A stretch of DNA of 64,000 bases from Desulfosporosinus sp. FKB (lineage in GTDB: Bacteria; Bacillota; Desulfitobacteriia; Desulfitobacteriales; Desulfitobacteriaceae). Positions within the stretch are counted from its first letter, which is position 1. Each line of letters begins with the position of its first letter. Positions 51,920-60,796 of this stretch are shown here, piece by piece. Location of the stretch: NCBI RefSeq assembly GCF_002196705.1, contig NZ_NADJ01000013.1, positions 1 through 64,000 of the forward strand, read 5' to 3'. The notes beneath the pieces were generated by a model, which made no database searches, was not told the origin of the DNA, and saw only the letters and a program-made list of their open reading frames with translations. Position numbers and translations under genes: made by a program.

Positions 51920-52240
51920 AATGAGAGCCGAGAGAATGCTATCACATTAAAAAATGCAATTAGGAGAACCATTAATCGTTTGTTAGAAGAAGTTACCTTT
52001 GATAAGGGAGTTAGTACCAAAGAAGTTATGAAAATGACAATTGTCAGTAATACGACGATGTACCATCTATTTACGGGTTTGAAGTATCACATTTTGCGAT
52101 TTCTCCATTTGTATCTACCTGCAATCTTCCATTAGAATTTTCGACTCATGAATTGAACTTGGACATTAATAACGAAGCCAAGGTATACATCTTTCCGAAT
52201 ATCGGGAGGTTTGTAGGTGAAGATACTATAGGAGCAATTA
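51920..52240 (+). pseudogene. Frameshifted relic of a RACo-type corrinoid activation protein (DUF4445)
   Basis: One frame encodes AIRRTINRLLEEVTF and IVSNTTMYHLFTGL; after a +1/-1 shift near 52085 another frame gives SPFVSTCNLPLEFSTHELNL and then EAKVYIFPNIGRFVGEDTIG. These match, in order, the ASKHA ATPase core of RACo proteins that reactivate corrinoid proteins (G-N-T-x-M-x-H, then P-x-I-G-x-F-V-G-x-D-T). N- and C-terminal parts are missing. Confidence 0.65.
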
Positions 52241-52455
52241 ATAGGAGCGAAGAAGATGTTCGAACTTGGGAGAAATGCTCATCTGTCAGGAAGTTAATAA
52301 ATATTTACAAAATCATAAGGCTAATATCCCTGTGAAAACGGCCTTCGCTAATGCATTAGCGAAATTTAGACAGGAACAATAACAAAATGAAGATATGATA
52401 TAATGAAATAAACATATTTGAAATTGAAAGGATAACAAATACGGGGGATGTTATT

Positions 52456-53304
52456 TTGAAAATCATTGATGCGCATTTGCATTTTTCCTGTCGCTCTGGA
52501 TTTTATGAAACGGCCAAACATATATCACAAGTGGAATTTAGTGCTCAAGGGCTAAGACAAGAGTTTGAACAAGCCGGTGTTGTTGCTGGAATCATCATGT
52601 CAACGCCCAGCCGAGAACCCAACCAACCTTCGGGGAGTCCGGAAGAATTTGTTTTGGAAGATGGGACTGTAGAAAGATTACTTTCTTGTGTAGGGGTCAA
52701 TCCTGAAAGGCTGAAGGAAGATCACAAAGAACTTGATTATATTGAAGGAGAACTTAAAAAAAGGGTGGTGACAGGGATTAAACTCTATCCCGGTTATTTT
52801 CCATATTACGTGTATGACTCGATTTATGATCCCATCTATGAGCTTGCTCGCAAATATCAAGTTCCCGTGGCGATTCATTGTGGGGATACACAATCCCCAA
52901 AAGGGCTTTTAAAATATTCCCATCCGTTAACAATTGATGAGTTAGCTGTAAAACAAGAGGACGTTACGTTTGTGATCTGTCATATGGGCGTCCCGTGGAT
53001 GATTGATGCAGCAGAGGTCACCGCCAAGAACCAAAATGTTTACGCCGACTTATCCGGACTCATTGCAGGGAATAAAGAGCACGTGATGAAAACCAAAGCT
53101 AAAAGACTTTACGTTGAGTATATTCAACAAGCCTTAGTCATATCGAATTGCTATAATAAAGTTCTTTTTGGATCGGATTGGCCACTTGTACCGATTAAAC
53201 CTTATGTAGAATTTATCAAGCATGTTATACCGGAGGAGTACCACGAAGCTGTATTTTATCGAAATGTGCTTACGGTTTATCCTAAACTAAGTGAAATTTT
53301 GTAA
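52456..53304 (+). CDS. Amidohydrolase-family (amidohydrolase 2) TIM-barrel protein
   Basis: 282 residues. Metal-site motifs: DAHLHF at the N-terminus, GIKLYPGY, VAIHCGDTQ, VICHMGVPWMIDA and LFGSDWPL. The fold and spacing are those of amidohydrolase-2 decarboxylases/hydrolases. TTG 52456 is placed after GGGGGATG. The substrate is unknown. Confidence 0.87.
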   Translation: MKIIDAHLHFSCRSGFYETAKHISQVEFSAQGLRQEFEQAGVVAGIIMSTPSREPNQPSGSPEEFVLEDGTVERLLSCVGVNPERLKEDHKELDYIEGELKKRVVTGIKLYPGYFPYYVYDSIYDPIYELARKYQVPVAIHCGDTQSPKGLLKYSHPLTIDELAVKQEDVTFVICHMGVPWMIDAAEVTAKNQNVYADLSGLIAGNKEHVMKTKAKRLYVEYIQQALVISNCYNKVLFGSDWPLVPIKPYVEFIKHVIPEEYHEAVFYRNVLTVYPKLSEIL

Positions 53305-53343
53305 GAGAAGTATTAGCAAAATATAGTAATTGTAAACACCGAT

Positions 53344-53410
53344 AGCCTGAAAAATCACTGATGCGGATAAGTTTGCTTATAAATCCGAATCGAGCTTTTC
53401 AGGCTGTTAT
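53344..53410 (+). terminator. Terminator after the amidohydrolase gene
   Basis: AGCCTGAAAA (53344-53353) pairs with TTTTCAGGCT (53396-53405), with an inner CGGAT/ATCCG helix, followed by GTTATTAGTT. Confidence 0.7.
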
Positions 53411-53559
53411 TAGTTATTACCCCCTACAGTAAAATATACACTACTTTACATAATAACTAAAATACGATGTTGAAAAATCAACGGAAAGGGTGGAAATCCC
53501 CAATATATAAGGGATTAGAGGGTTAGGATTATTGAAAATTTATAATGGTAGCAGTAAAA

Positions 53560-53571
53560 TGAATGTATTCA
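53560..53571. promoter_or_regulatory. TetR operator-like site 1, TGAATGTATTCA
   Basis: Palindrome of form TGAA-N4-TTCA, 31 bp before the tetR start. Three more follow the gene. Confidence 0.6.
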
Positions 53572-53602
53572 TAAATGAATGTGGAGGTAAACCGTTGTTA
53601 AT

Positions 53603-54187
53603 ATGAATACTCGACGTGAGCGAAAAAAAATGCAGGCAAAAAAATCAATATCAGAAAACGCTTTGAGACTCTTTCTGACAAAAGGTTTTATGGATACCAC
53701 AGTTGCGGAAATAATGGAAGAGGCTGACCTAGGGACCGGTACCTTTTATAACTACTATGATTCAAAGGAAGATGTACTTAAATACTGTCTCGGAGAAAAA
53801 ATAAATGAAGTCCGGCATTTTGTTGAAGAGATACAAAAATCCCCCCTGGAGCCGTCTCAAAAATTGTCGGAAATCCTTTTAACCGCTGGTAAAAATTTCG
53901 AAGAGAACAGTCAGCTTATAAATCTGTTTATGCAGTTTCGTCGCCAGGCCTCGCGCACCCAACGGGAGTCCCCCCACGGCCCTGTTTTTAAAGAGATACT
54001 GGCTGACATTGTGTGTGAGGGGCAGGAAAAAGGCGTATTCCGTAAGGATATCGCTGTGGGAATAATTATCGAAATGTTCATGGGCCTGATACAATCCACC
54101 ATGAACAGCAACCTGGATATTCCATTTATGGATAACCTGAAACAAAAGCTATATTTATTCCTGGAAGGTCTTGGAGTAGAACAATAA
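53603..54187 (+). CDS. TetR-family regulator
   Basis: 194 residues. Helix-turn-helix FLTKGFMDTTVAEIMEEADLGTGTFYNYYDSKEDVLKYCL. The C-terminal domain is not specific. GGAGG lies 16 bases before ATG 53603, a long spacing. Four TGAA-N4-TTCA palindromes surround it, one before and three after, so it likely represses itself and the C_GCAxxG protein gene. Confidence 0.88.
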   Translation: MNTRRERKKMQAKKSISENALRLFLTKGFMDTTVAEIMEEADLGTGTFYNYYDSKEDVLKYCLGEKINEVRHFVEEIQKSPLEPSQKLSEILLTAGKNFEENSQLINLFMQFRRQASRTQRESPHGPVFKEILADIVCEGQEKGVFRKDIAVGIIIEMFMGLIQSTMNSNLDIPFMDNLKQKLYLFLEGLGVEQ

Positions 54188-54226
54188 CCCTTATACATTA
54201 TTGGAAGGAATAAAAGAGTTTTAAAA

Positions 54227-54254
54227 TGAACATATTCAATTATGAATATGTTCA
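54227..54254. promoter_or_regulatory. Tandem TetR operator-like sites 2 and 3
   Basis: TGAACATATTCA (54227-54238) and TGAATATGTTCA (54243-54254) are exact complements of each other, so the pair also forms a hairpin with a T-run after it; it may double as the tetR terminator. Confidence 0.65.
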
Positions 54255-54260
54255 TTTTTA

Positions 54261-54305
54261 TTGACTTCGAACAGATTGCGGGTTAAGATAAAGTGAACGC
54301 GTTCA
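54261..54305 (+). promoter_or_regulatory. Promoter with TetR operator-like site 4
   Basis: TTGACT (54261-54266), 17-bp spacer, TAAGAT (54284-54289), then TGAACGCGTTCA (54294-54305) over the expected start point: a typical repressor-controlled promoter for the next gene. Confidence 0.7.
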
Positions 54306-54365
54306 TATATGTATAAATTCATAAAAATATCTCAATAAATGCTAAAATTGTGGGAGGAATGTAAT

Positions 54366-54797
54366 GTGAAGGTTTCCGATAAAGCGGTAGATATGATGAA
54401 GAACGGCTTTTTATGTAGTCAGGCGGTTTTTTCCACCCTAGGGGAACAGCTTGGAATGGACCGCAGCCAGGCCATTAAATTGGCCACCGGATTTGGGGCT
54501 GGGATTTCTGGCACAGGTGAAATATGCGGCGCGGTAAGCGGAGGAATCATGGCTATGGGATTAAAGCATGGCAACGATGAAAACACCGTCTTCGATATGG
54601 GAAATAGGACTTTTCCCTTAGCCCAGGAACTAATAGAAAAAATTAAGGTAAAACATGGCTGTTCCACGTGCAAGGGCCTAACTGGAATTGACTTTACTCC
54701 AGAAGGATCTAAGTTATTTAAGGAACAGAATATAGCAGAGAAAATCTGCTTTAATGTTATAAGAGATGTTATAGATACTGTGGAGGAGCTGTGGTAA
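54366..54797 (+). CDS. C_GCAxxG_C_C family redox/Fe-S protein
   Basis: 143 residues from GTG 54366 (GGGAGG 8 bases upstream). Conserved cysteines: GFLCSQAVF, GEICGAVSGGIMAMG, KHGCSTCKGLTGIDF and KICFNVI. The family is small, probably metal- or disulfide-active, and of unknown function, common in anaerobes. The usual GCAxxG reads CGAVSGG. It sits behind a TetR-controlled promoter. Confidence 0.85.
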   Translation: MKVSDKAVDMMKNGFLCSQAVFSTLGEQLGMDRSQAIKLATGFGAGISGTGEICGAVSGGIMAMGLKHGNDENTVFDMGNRTFPLAQELIEKIKVKHGCSTCKGLTGIDFTPEGSKLFKEQNIAEKICFNVIRDVIDTVEELW

Positions 54798-55723
54798 GAC
54801 GGTTATTACGGTACTGAAGCAGCTATTGCACCAACCAAAAGTCTTGTAAATGCGAGAATAAAAGCTCTCGTGCAAATGGAACCAGAATTGATTCCATTTG
54901 CACGGCTAATGGCTCGAACGTGATTAATCGCTCTGTGTCATGGTAAGAGCTACCTGCAAAAATTCCAACTCAGGGAGGCATTGTAGTATCATGGCTTTTC
55001 ATCTTGGAATGGGCTATAAACCTTTGTGTTGCCTAGATACAAATAATTAATTGATTTTATAGCAGAAAACGCAGTGTGAAAATTGTGGTAAAAATTGTAA
55101 TTCGTTTTAAACGGATTGCAAGACTATATAGAGGATGCGTATAGAAAAACTGCCAAAATTTTTAATAAGAGTAGTAGAAAATTAATTTGATATTGTTCAG
55201 AAGCATAACAAACAGCCCAACAATGGTTTGAAACTTATCGCAACATAGATTAATAGATTATATGTATAAAATCGAAAGGATCTTTAATAAAGAATACAAA
55301 AACGTTGTAATAGTAGATAAATTGCGATACAAAGGTAAAGATAAATATAATTCTTATCTAAAACATAAAACTCTTCATTAAAATGATATTTAACGATAGT
55401 TGATAGTGCGTGTGGTCGGGCAATTTTTCATCGTAAGTGCTTAATAAGTATAATTGGTCAAGCAAGAAATCAGATTATTTTAGGACAAAATAAATCATAT
55501 TTAAAAGGAAAAGAGGTTCCAATTAAAGTTCAAACCCTTTAATTGGAACCTCTTTACATCATGGATATAGTTAAGCCACTGGAACTGTTCTGAAGTTTAT
55601 ATATAAAAAAGTCGTTTCATTCTTATCCCATCAGACGTTGGCCTAAGATCTATATATTTGATTTTCAAAGTCTACAAATTATTGCACGTGGCAATTCTAT
55701 AAGCATAAGGGGGAACTTTGATA
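54798..55723. other. About 0.9 kb without an intact gene
   Basis: Short open stretches (for example LVQMEPELIPFARLMA near 54870-54920 and CENCGKNC near 55072-55100) look like decayed coding sequence but cannot be identified. One striking hairpin lies at 55510-55555. Confidence 0.5.
55510..55555 (+). terminator. 18-bp perfect hairpin in an otherwise empty region
   Basis: AAAGAGGTTCCAATTAAA (55510-55527) pairs perfectly with 55538-55555, loop of 10. It resembles an intrinsic terminator, but no intact gene ends near it. Confidence 0.6.
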
Positions 55724-56212
55724 ATGACGGTCACAATTGCTTATAGAATAAAGCAAGACATTGTCCTAAGCCATACTTTCGAGGATGCAGGGGAGTTGGC
55801 TTCTTTTGAAGAATTGTTCAGCTATCTTCGTAAAAACCCATGGTTATGGAGTCGCCTGTTTCTGTGTGATGATGGGCTTGTTTCCACGCTCCATGGTGGA
55901 ACGCTTCAGTATGCTGGAAATATCAAGAAGCATCCCGTGCCGTTATGGTTAGCAGCTAAAGACTTTCGCGGCACGATCGACTTCTATTATAGTCAATTTG
56001 AATGGTCATTTCAGATTCAGTTTCAGCCGCATGGGTTTCTTAAAGATTTTGTAATTAACAGGATCGAAAAGTGCTTTGTGGTTCCGGGTTTTACTCGTCA
56101 GATTTTAAAGCTGCAATCAGGCATGTCTGACGCACATCAAAAATATGCAAAGGAATCATTAAAACAAGTCAGAAAAAGGATAGAATGTTCTGTAAAACTA
56201 TCCGCAAGATAG
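55724..56212 (+). CDS. Hypothetical protein, unknown family
   Basis: 162 residues from ATG 55724 (AAGGGGG upstream; TTG 55718 alternative). Soluble, with aromatic stretches FYYSQFEWSFQIQFQPHGF and a basic C-terminal helix QKYAKESLKQVRKRI. No signal peptide or known motif. Flanked by long non-coding gaps. Confidence 0.55.
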   Translation: MTVTIAYRIKQDIVLSHTFEDAGELASFEELFSYLRKNPWLWSRLFLCDDGLVSTLHGGTLQYAGNIKKHPVPLWLAAKDFRGTIDFYYSQFEWSFQIQFQPHGFLKDFVINRIEKCFVVPGFTRQILKLQSGMSDAHQKYAKESLKQVRKRIECSVKLSAR

Positions 56213-56624
56213 TAATCAATTAATTTGTGATGAGATACAAGTAGTTGATTGTTTCCAGGATATCAAGATGTACATTTTGGCCTTATATTTTAAGGCCTGC
56301 AAGATTGAGATAACATAGAGTATGAACAAGTCAAATAAAGTGAGGATTAGAAAATTGACATCTTTTTATAGTCTTAAAATTTACTTTGTGTAATTTTTAC
56401 AGGCCACAAGTTTGGATGCTAGGGATGTAAGCTACAGGGCAAGTTTGATGGAGGTTATGGAGTGAATTAAGGAAACAGTCCTGTTATGAATCTAAAATAT
56501 GAGTAGCTGAAAAAAAGTGAAAGGACATATTGACACCCCATGCTTAAGGGGGTATATTTACATCAATACATTTACATATTTGAATATATTGTTGGGAGTT
56601 ATGAACGAGAAAGATGGTGGCCTT
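56213..56624. other. Non-coding gap before the MFS pump
   Basis: AT-rich; no supported gene or clear hairpin. Upstream in-frame codons of the MFS ORF from 56517 lack a ribosome-binding site and are treated as leader. Confidence 0.5.
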
Positions 56625-58019
56625 ATGAGTATACAAGCTAAAGCACAGTCAAAATTTATTTTGTATACCATTATGATCGGTGCTTTTATGTCTATGTTTG
56701 ACAGTGGCGTGGTCAATGTAGGCTTGCCTGTCATGGCCAAGCAGTTCGGTGTTGATATGAATTCCGTGCAATGGGTTACGTCAATTTATCTTCTTGTCAT
56801 GTCTGCGCTATTGCCCATATTAGGGACATTAGCTGATCATTTTGGCAGAAGAAAGATTTATAACCTTGGTTTTTTTGTGATTTCAATATTTACTTTGTTT
56901 TGTAGCTTTTCGATGAATCTGCCAATGCTGATAATCATGAGAGCTTTGCAGGCAGTGGGTGGAGCAATGGTTATGGCTAACGGAATGGCTATTGTTACAG
57001 AAAATTATCCTCCAACCGAAAGAGGTAAGAACATTGGAGTTTTAGCAATGACAATGGCTATTGGCAGTATTGCTGGACCTCCGTTAGGGGGATTAGCTAT
57101 AGGTTTGTGGGGATGGCAGACAGTATTTTTTCTGACCTTTATTGTATCAATTTTGGGTTTTGCAGCATCCTACTTTTCCATACCACGGAATAAAAAGACC
57201 AAGAATAAACATTTCGAATTTGACGCTTTAGGCTCAGTATTGCTTGTGATCGCAATTATTACATTTATATACGGTTTTTCAAATATTAATACTATGGGAT
57301 TGAGTAATCCGTTGATCTATGGAAGCGTTTCGGCATTTTTGATTTCTAGCATATCCTTCATCTTATATGAAAGAAAAGTTTCGTATCCGGTGATGGATTT
57401 GAGCCTATTTAACAATTGGATCTTTACATCATCTGTCATATCATCGTTAATCTCATTCATAACTATGTATTCTCCAACGGTACTGATACCTTTTTACTAT
57501 CAAAGAGTTTTGGGTTTCAGTACTGAAAAATCCGGTCTGTATATGATGGCTTTTCCCATCGCTATGGCTGTCATATCGCCCTTAAGTGGAGCGCTTTCTG
57601 ATAAAATCGGAGCAACGATACTGACATCGTCAGGGCTTTTAATAAATGGCGTTGCTTTGATTTTATTGGCGAATTCCACTTTGCAAACGCCGGTATATCT
57701 GATTCTCATTTATCTTGCTTTGATGGGGCTCTCTTTGGGACTGTTTCAATCACCAAACAATAGCTGCATTATGGGGAACGTACCAAAGAACAAGCTTGGA
57801 GCAGCCAATGGCATTACTCAGCTTGTAAAAAATCTTGGAATGGTTATAGGTATAGCGTTTTCGGTTACTTTATTTTCAGCTTTTTTGGATAACACCGCGA
57901 ATAATTATGGCACAAATTTTCTGGAAAGCACCCAGAAAGTTTATTACATTGCGGCAGTAATGAGCTTTATAGGTGCTCTAATCTCAGGCATTAGAAACAA
58001 AAATCAGAAGGAGGAATAA
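56625..58019 (+). CDS. MFS drug exporter, DHA2 (EmrB/QacA) family
   Basis: 464 residues from ATG 56625 (GGTGG just upstream; ATG 56601 is possible). About 14 hydrophobic helices. Motif A region LADHFGRRKIYNLGF, motif C region AIGSIAGPPLGGLAIG, FDSGVVNVGLPVMAKQF in helix 1. It would export lipophilic compounds by proton antiport. The DGC-domain gene starts 4 bases after its stop. Confidence 0.9.
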   Translation: MSIQAKAQSKFILYTIMIGAFMSMFDSGVVNVGLPVMAKQFGVDMNSVQWVTSIYLLVMSALLPILGTLADHFGRRKIYNLGFFVISIFTLFCSFSMNLPMLIIMRALQAVGGAMVMANGMAIVTENYPPTERGKNIGVLAMTMAIGSIAGPPLGGLAIGLWGWQTVFFLTFIVSILGFAASYFSIPRNKKTKNKHFEFDALGSVLLVIAIITFIYGFSNINTMGLSNPLIYGSVSAFLISSISFILYERKVSYPVMDLSLFNNWIFTSSVISSLISFITMYSPTVLIPFYYQRVLGFSTEKSGLYMMAFPIAMAVISPLSGALSDKIGATILTSSGLLINGVALILLANSTLQTPVYLILIYLALMGLSLGLFQSPNNSCIMGNVPKNKLGAANGITQLVKNLGMVIGIAFSVTLFSAFLDNTANNYGTNFLESTQKVYYIAAVMSFIGALISGIRNKNQKEE

Positions 58020-58023
58020 ACAA

Positions 58024-58530
58024 ATGGACGAAAAAATAATTTTGGTAAGCACAGAAACAATCGAGGGGCAAAAAACGAATGAGGTTAAAAAGGAAAAAGA
58101 AAATTGGTATCTTCCATATATGGATAAGAAGACAAAGGGTATAGAAGTCGAGGAAAGGAAAAGCCCGGTTGCTGTATTCTATTGTGCAGGTGCTTCTAAT
58201 GTGGGTCAGTCTACAATGCTTTCTTCAGTGAAGGCTGCAAATGAGGTTGGTTATGATAAGGCGGCACTTCTCTGTCTCGCCAGTATCTCCGCCGGTCTTG
58301 CCAATATTACTAATGGGGCAAAAAATGCTAAAGGAATTGTTGCCATCGATGGTTGTCCAATGAGTTGTGCTAAGAAGACTCTAGAGAAGGCCGGTTTTAC
58401 CCCGGATGAACATCTAATCGTTTCCAAGGACTTAGGTATTTCAAAAAACTTTGACCTAAATTCATCGACCGACTTAGGGAAGATAAAAGATGCTGTAGTA
58501 GAAAAAATAAATAAAATATATGAAAAATAA
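58024..58530 (+). CDS. Putative zinc-binding protein with DGC domain
   Basis: 168 residues. FYCAGASNVGQST, CLASISAG and AIDGCPMSCAKKTLEKAG give the four-cysteine pattern of the DGC family, named after the Asp-Gly-Cys motif. AGGAGGAAT lies before ATG 58024 inside the end of the transporter gene, so the two are coupled. Function is unknown. Confidence 0.85.
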   Translation: MDEKIILVSTETIEGQKTNEVKKEKENWYLPYMDKKTKGIEVEERKSPVAVFYCAGASNVGQSTMLSSVKAANEVGYDKAALLCLASISAGLANITNGAKNAKGIVAIDGCPMSCAKKTLEKAGFTPDEHLIVSKDLGISKNFDLNSSTDLGKIKDAVVEKINKIYEK

Positions 58531-58675
58531 TTTCTAACGTCACTTTCCTTACCAGAGAGGTGGAGAATTATAAAGGAAATTCTTAAACCTTTACTAATTG
58601 CTATCTTTGTAAAGTCATCGCTTTGCCAAATATGCTTACCGGGTATTTCTTTAATTTAATCAGTTTAGGACTTCG

Positions 58676-58710
58676 GGGTTTTGCTAGATATGATGCAAAA
58701 CCCTTTTTAA
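58676..58710 (+). terminator. Intrinsic terminator before the DUF3343 gene
   Basis: GGGTTTTGC (58676-58684) pairs with GCAAAACCC (58695-58703), followed by TTTTTAAT. The gap from 58531 also holds KEILKPLLIAIF-like codons that resemble a permease start but lead nowhere. Confidence 0.75.
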
Positions 58711-58737
58711 TGATCGATGGGGGGACTTTAACTTTAG

Positions 58738-59004
58738 ATGCTTTATGGTGAACTTAAGCAGTACAGAGCTCTAATCACGTTCGATTCATTAACTCAAGCG
58801 ATGGCGGCTGAGAAAGTCTTTAAGAAGCTTGACTGCCCCTATGCTTTAATTCCAACTCCTAGAACCTTACGGTCTGGGTGTAATAATGCTTTGTGTTTTC
58901 CACACGAGCGGAAAGAAATCATCGATGATTTAATTGATGAAATGGTAGTGTTTACTGGAGTCTATGAAGCGAACAATGACGGATTTGCTCCGTTAAAGTG
59001 GTAG
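58738..59004 (+). CDS. DUF3343 putative Se/S carrier protein
   Basis: 88 residues. ALITFDSLTQAMAAEKVFKK, ALIPTPRTLRSGCNNALCF match the DUF3343 family, proposed persulfide/selenide carriers. The central cysteine lies in SGCNNALC. GGGGGG lies 13 bases before ATG 58738. It is 18 bases upstream of a cysteine desulfurase gene, the expected donor. Confidence 0.82.
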   Translation: MLYGELKQYRALITFDSLTQAMAAEKVFKKLDCPYALIPTPRTLRSGCNNALCFPHERKEIIDDLIDEMVVFTGVYEANNDGFAPLKW

Positions 59005-59022
59005 CTTTCGGAGGGTGTAATC

Positions 59023-60174
59023 ATGATTTATTTAGATAACGCCGCAACTTCTTGGCCCAAGCCTCAAGGTGTTGTCGAGGAAATGCGGCGAGTGATGACA
59101 AATCTTGCTGGCAATCCCGGTCGTGGCAGCAACCGTGCTGCAGTTGGGACTGCTCATTTAGTCTATATTGTTCGTGAACAGATTGCCGGATTTTTTAATT
59201 CTGGCGCCCCTCAAAGAGTTATTTTTACTAACAACACGACTCATGCGATCAATCAGGCGTTGTTTGGGATTTTACAACCAGGAGATCATGTCATCACCAC
59301 ATCATTAGAGCATAATGCTGTCGTCAGGCCACTCAAAGCGCTCACTGAACTCGGTGTTTCAGTAACAGAGATACCGGTTGTACCAGGTGAGAAATTTCCC
59401 TTTGCTGAATTTAAGGCATCCTTTCAGAAAAGCACTAAATTGGTGGTCACGTTACAGGCATCCAATGTTAGTGGTAATCTCTTGCCAATACATAAAATCG
59501 GAGAATTGGCCAGAGAAAAGGGAGTTCTTTATCTAGTTGATGCCGCCCAAACGGCAGGGATATATCCTATTGACGTTAAAAAGATGGCTATTGACCTGTT
59601 AGCGTTTCCAGGTCATAAGGGATTACTTGGGCCCCAAGGAACAGGTGGCTTAATTATCGGACCCAATATAACATTGTGCCCGCTTATATACGGTGGTACC
59701 GGAAGTTTATCGGAATCCGATCGACAACCTGATTTCCTTCCAGATGCTCTTGAAAGTGGGACCTTAAATGTAGTCGGTATTTCAGGTTTAGGGATGGGCT
59801 TAAAATATATCCGCAAGTATGGTATTGATAATATCAGAATGCGAGAACAAGAGAAGTGTCAACAACTAATTGACGGACTACAAACAGTACCTGAAGTTAG
59901 GATATATGGCGGAACAAATGCTTCCGAAAAAGCACCGATAGTAGCTTTTAATATTGGTGGTCATGATTCCATGATAATTAGTTACCTTTTAGACAAGGAA
60001 TTCGGAGTTATCTCCAGAGCTGGATTACATTGCGCGCCCCGAGCTCATACTGTACTTGGAACAATCGATCAAGGATTAGTTCGTCTTAGTCCCTCGCACT
60101 TTACGACAGAGATAGAAATAGAACAAGCTATTGAAGCTGTACGTAACGTGGCGAAAGAGCTTGTTGATAGGTAA
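59023..60174 (+). CDS. Cysteine desulfurase (class V aminotransferase, EF2568-like)
   Basis: 383 residues. PLP lysine in LLAFPGHKGLLGPQGTGGL, the substrate loop cysteine in SRAGLHCAPRAHTVLG, and N-terminal YLDNAATSWPKPQGV. It makes a persulfide from cysteine. GGAGGG precedes ATG 59023. The pairing with DUF3343 suggests sulfur or selenium delivery to a cofactor such as that of molybdenum hydroxylases, none of which is in the window. Confidence 0.93.
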   Translation: MIYLDNAATSWPKPQGVVEEMRRVMTNLAGNPGRGSNRAAVGTAHLVYIVREQIAGFFNSGAPQRVIFTNNTTHAINQALFGILQPGDHVITTSLEHNAVVRPLKALTELGVSVTEIPVVPGEKFPFAEFKASFQKSTKLVVTLQASNVSGNLLPIHKIGELAREKGVLYLVDAAQTAGIYPIDVKKMAIDLLAFPGHKGLLGPQGTGGLIIGPNITLCPLIYGGTGSLSESDRQPDFLPDALESGTLNVVGISGLGMGLKYIRKYGIDNIRMREQEKCQQLIDGLQTVPEVRIYGGTNASEKAPIVAFNIGGHDSMIISYLLDKEFGVISRAGLHCAPRAHTVLGTIDQGLVRLSPSHFTTEIEIEQAIEAVRNVAKELVDR

Positions 60175-60277
60175 CAGATGAATTATTTACCCTAAAATCG
60201 ATAGAATACGTTGTAAATAAAAACTCAAAATACTATAATATGTTGTAATATCTACAAACTTAAATGTATTAATAAAA

Positions 60278-60667
60278 ATGGAGGTATTTATTATTACCAT
60301 TCAATTAGGAAAAATTGCTGAGTTTTATAAGGCTTTGGGCGACGAAATCAGATTGAGGATCATTGATATGCTCTCCGAACAGGAAATGTGTGTCTGTGAA
60401 ATTATAGAGCGACTAGGTCTTTCCCAACCGGCAGTATCGCATCATTTAAAGATTCTTAAACACGCTGGGATTTTACGCGACACAAAGGAAGGGAAATGGA
60501 TCTATTATTCCCTCAACACAGACGTCTTTAGTATAGTATTTCCAGGAGAAGAAGAGACTTTTTTGGCAAGTTATGCCCAATCTCTCAAGTCTAAACTCAA
60601 ACAAACGATGCCCTCACGGATTAGGAAGGACCCGGCTTTATGTGAGCGATTAACCAATAAGAAGTGA
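60278..60667 (+). CDS. ArsR-family regulator
   Basis: 129 residues. Winged helix MCVCEIIERLGLSQPAVSHHLKILKHAGILRDTKEGKWIYYSL, with a CVCE pair at the metal-sensing helix. ATG 60278 has no upstream Shine-Dalgarno; a GGAGG sits 3-7 bases inside the frame, followed by in-frame ATT codons at 60290 and 60293, so the true start may be non-canonical. It converges with the permease operon and may regulate it. Confidence 0.88.
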   Translation: MEVFIITIQLGKIAEFYKALGDEIRLRIIDMLSEQEMCVCEIIERLGLSQPAVSHHLKILKHAGILRDTKEGKWIYYSLNTDVFSIVFPGEEETFLASYAQSLKSKLKQTMPSRIRKDPALCERLTNKK

Positions 60668-60752
60668 TGAAGCAGTAGGGATAAATATGCTGCGGGAAAA
60701 GAATACATGGAAGCCTGGTTAATTATATTAAGATGATTTAGTTATAACAAGG

Positions 60753-60787
60753 GACCTCTGATCAATGATTCAGAGGTCTCTATTTTT
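60753..60787 (+). terminator. Terminator between convergent arsR and permease operon
   Basis: GACCTCTGA (60753-60761) pairs with TCAGAGGTC (60770-60778), followed by TCTATTTTT. Confidence 0.8.
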
Positions 60788-60796
60788 CTGTGGGGA

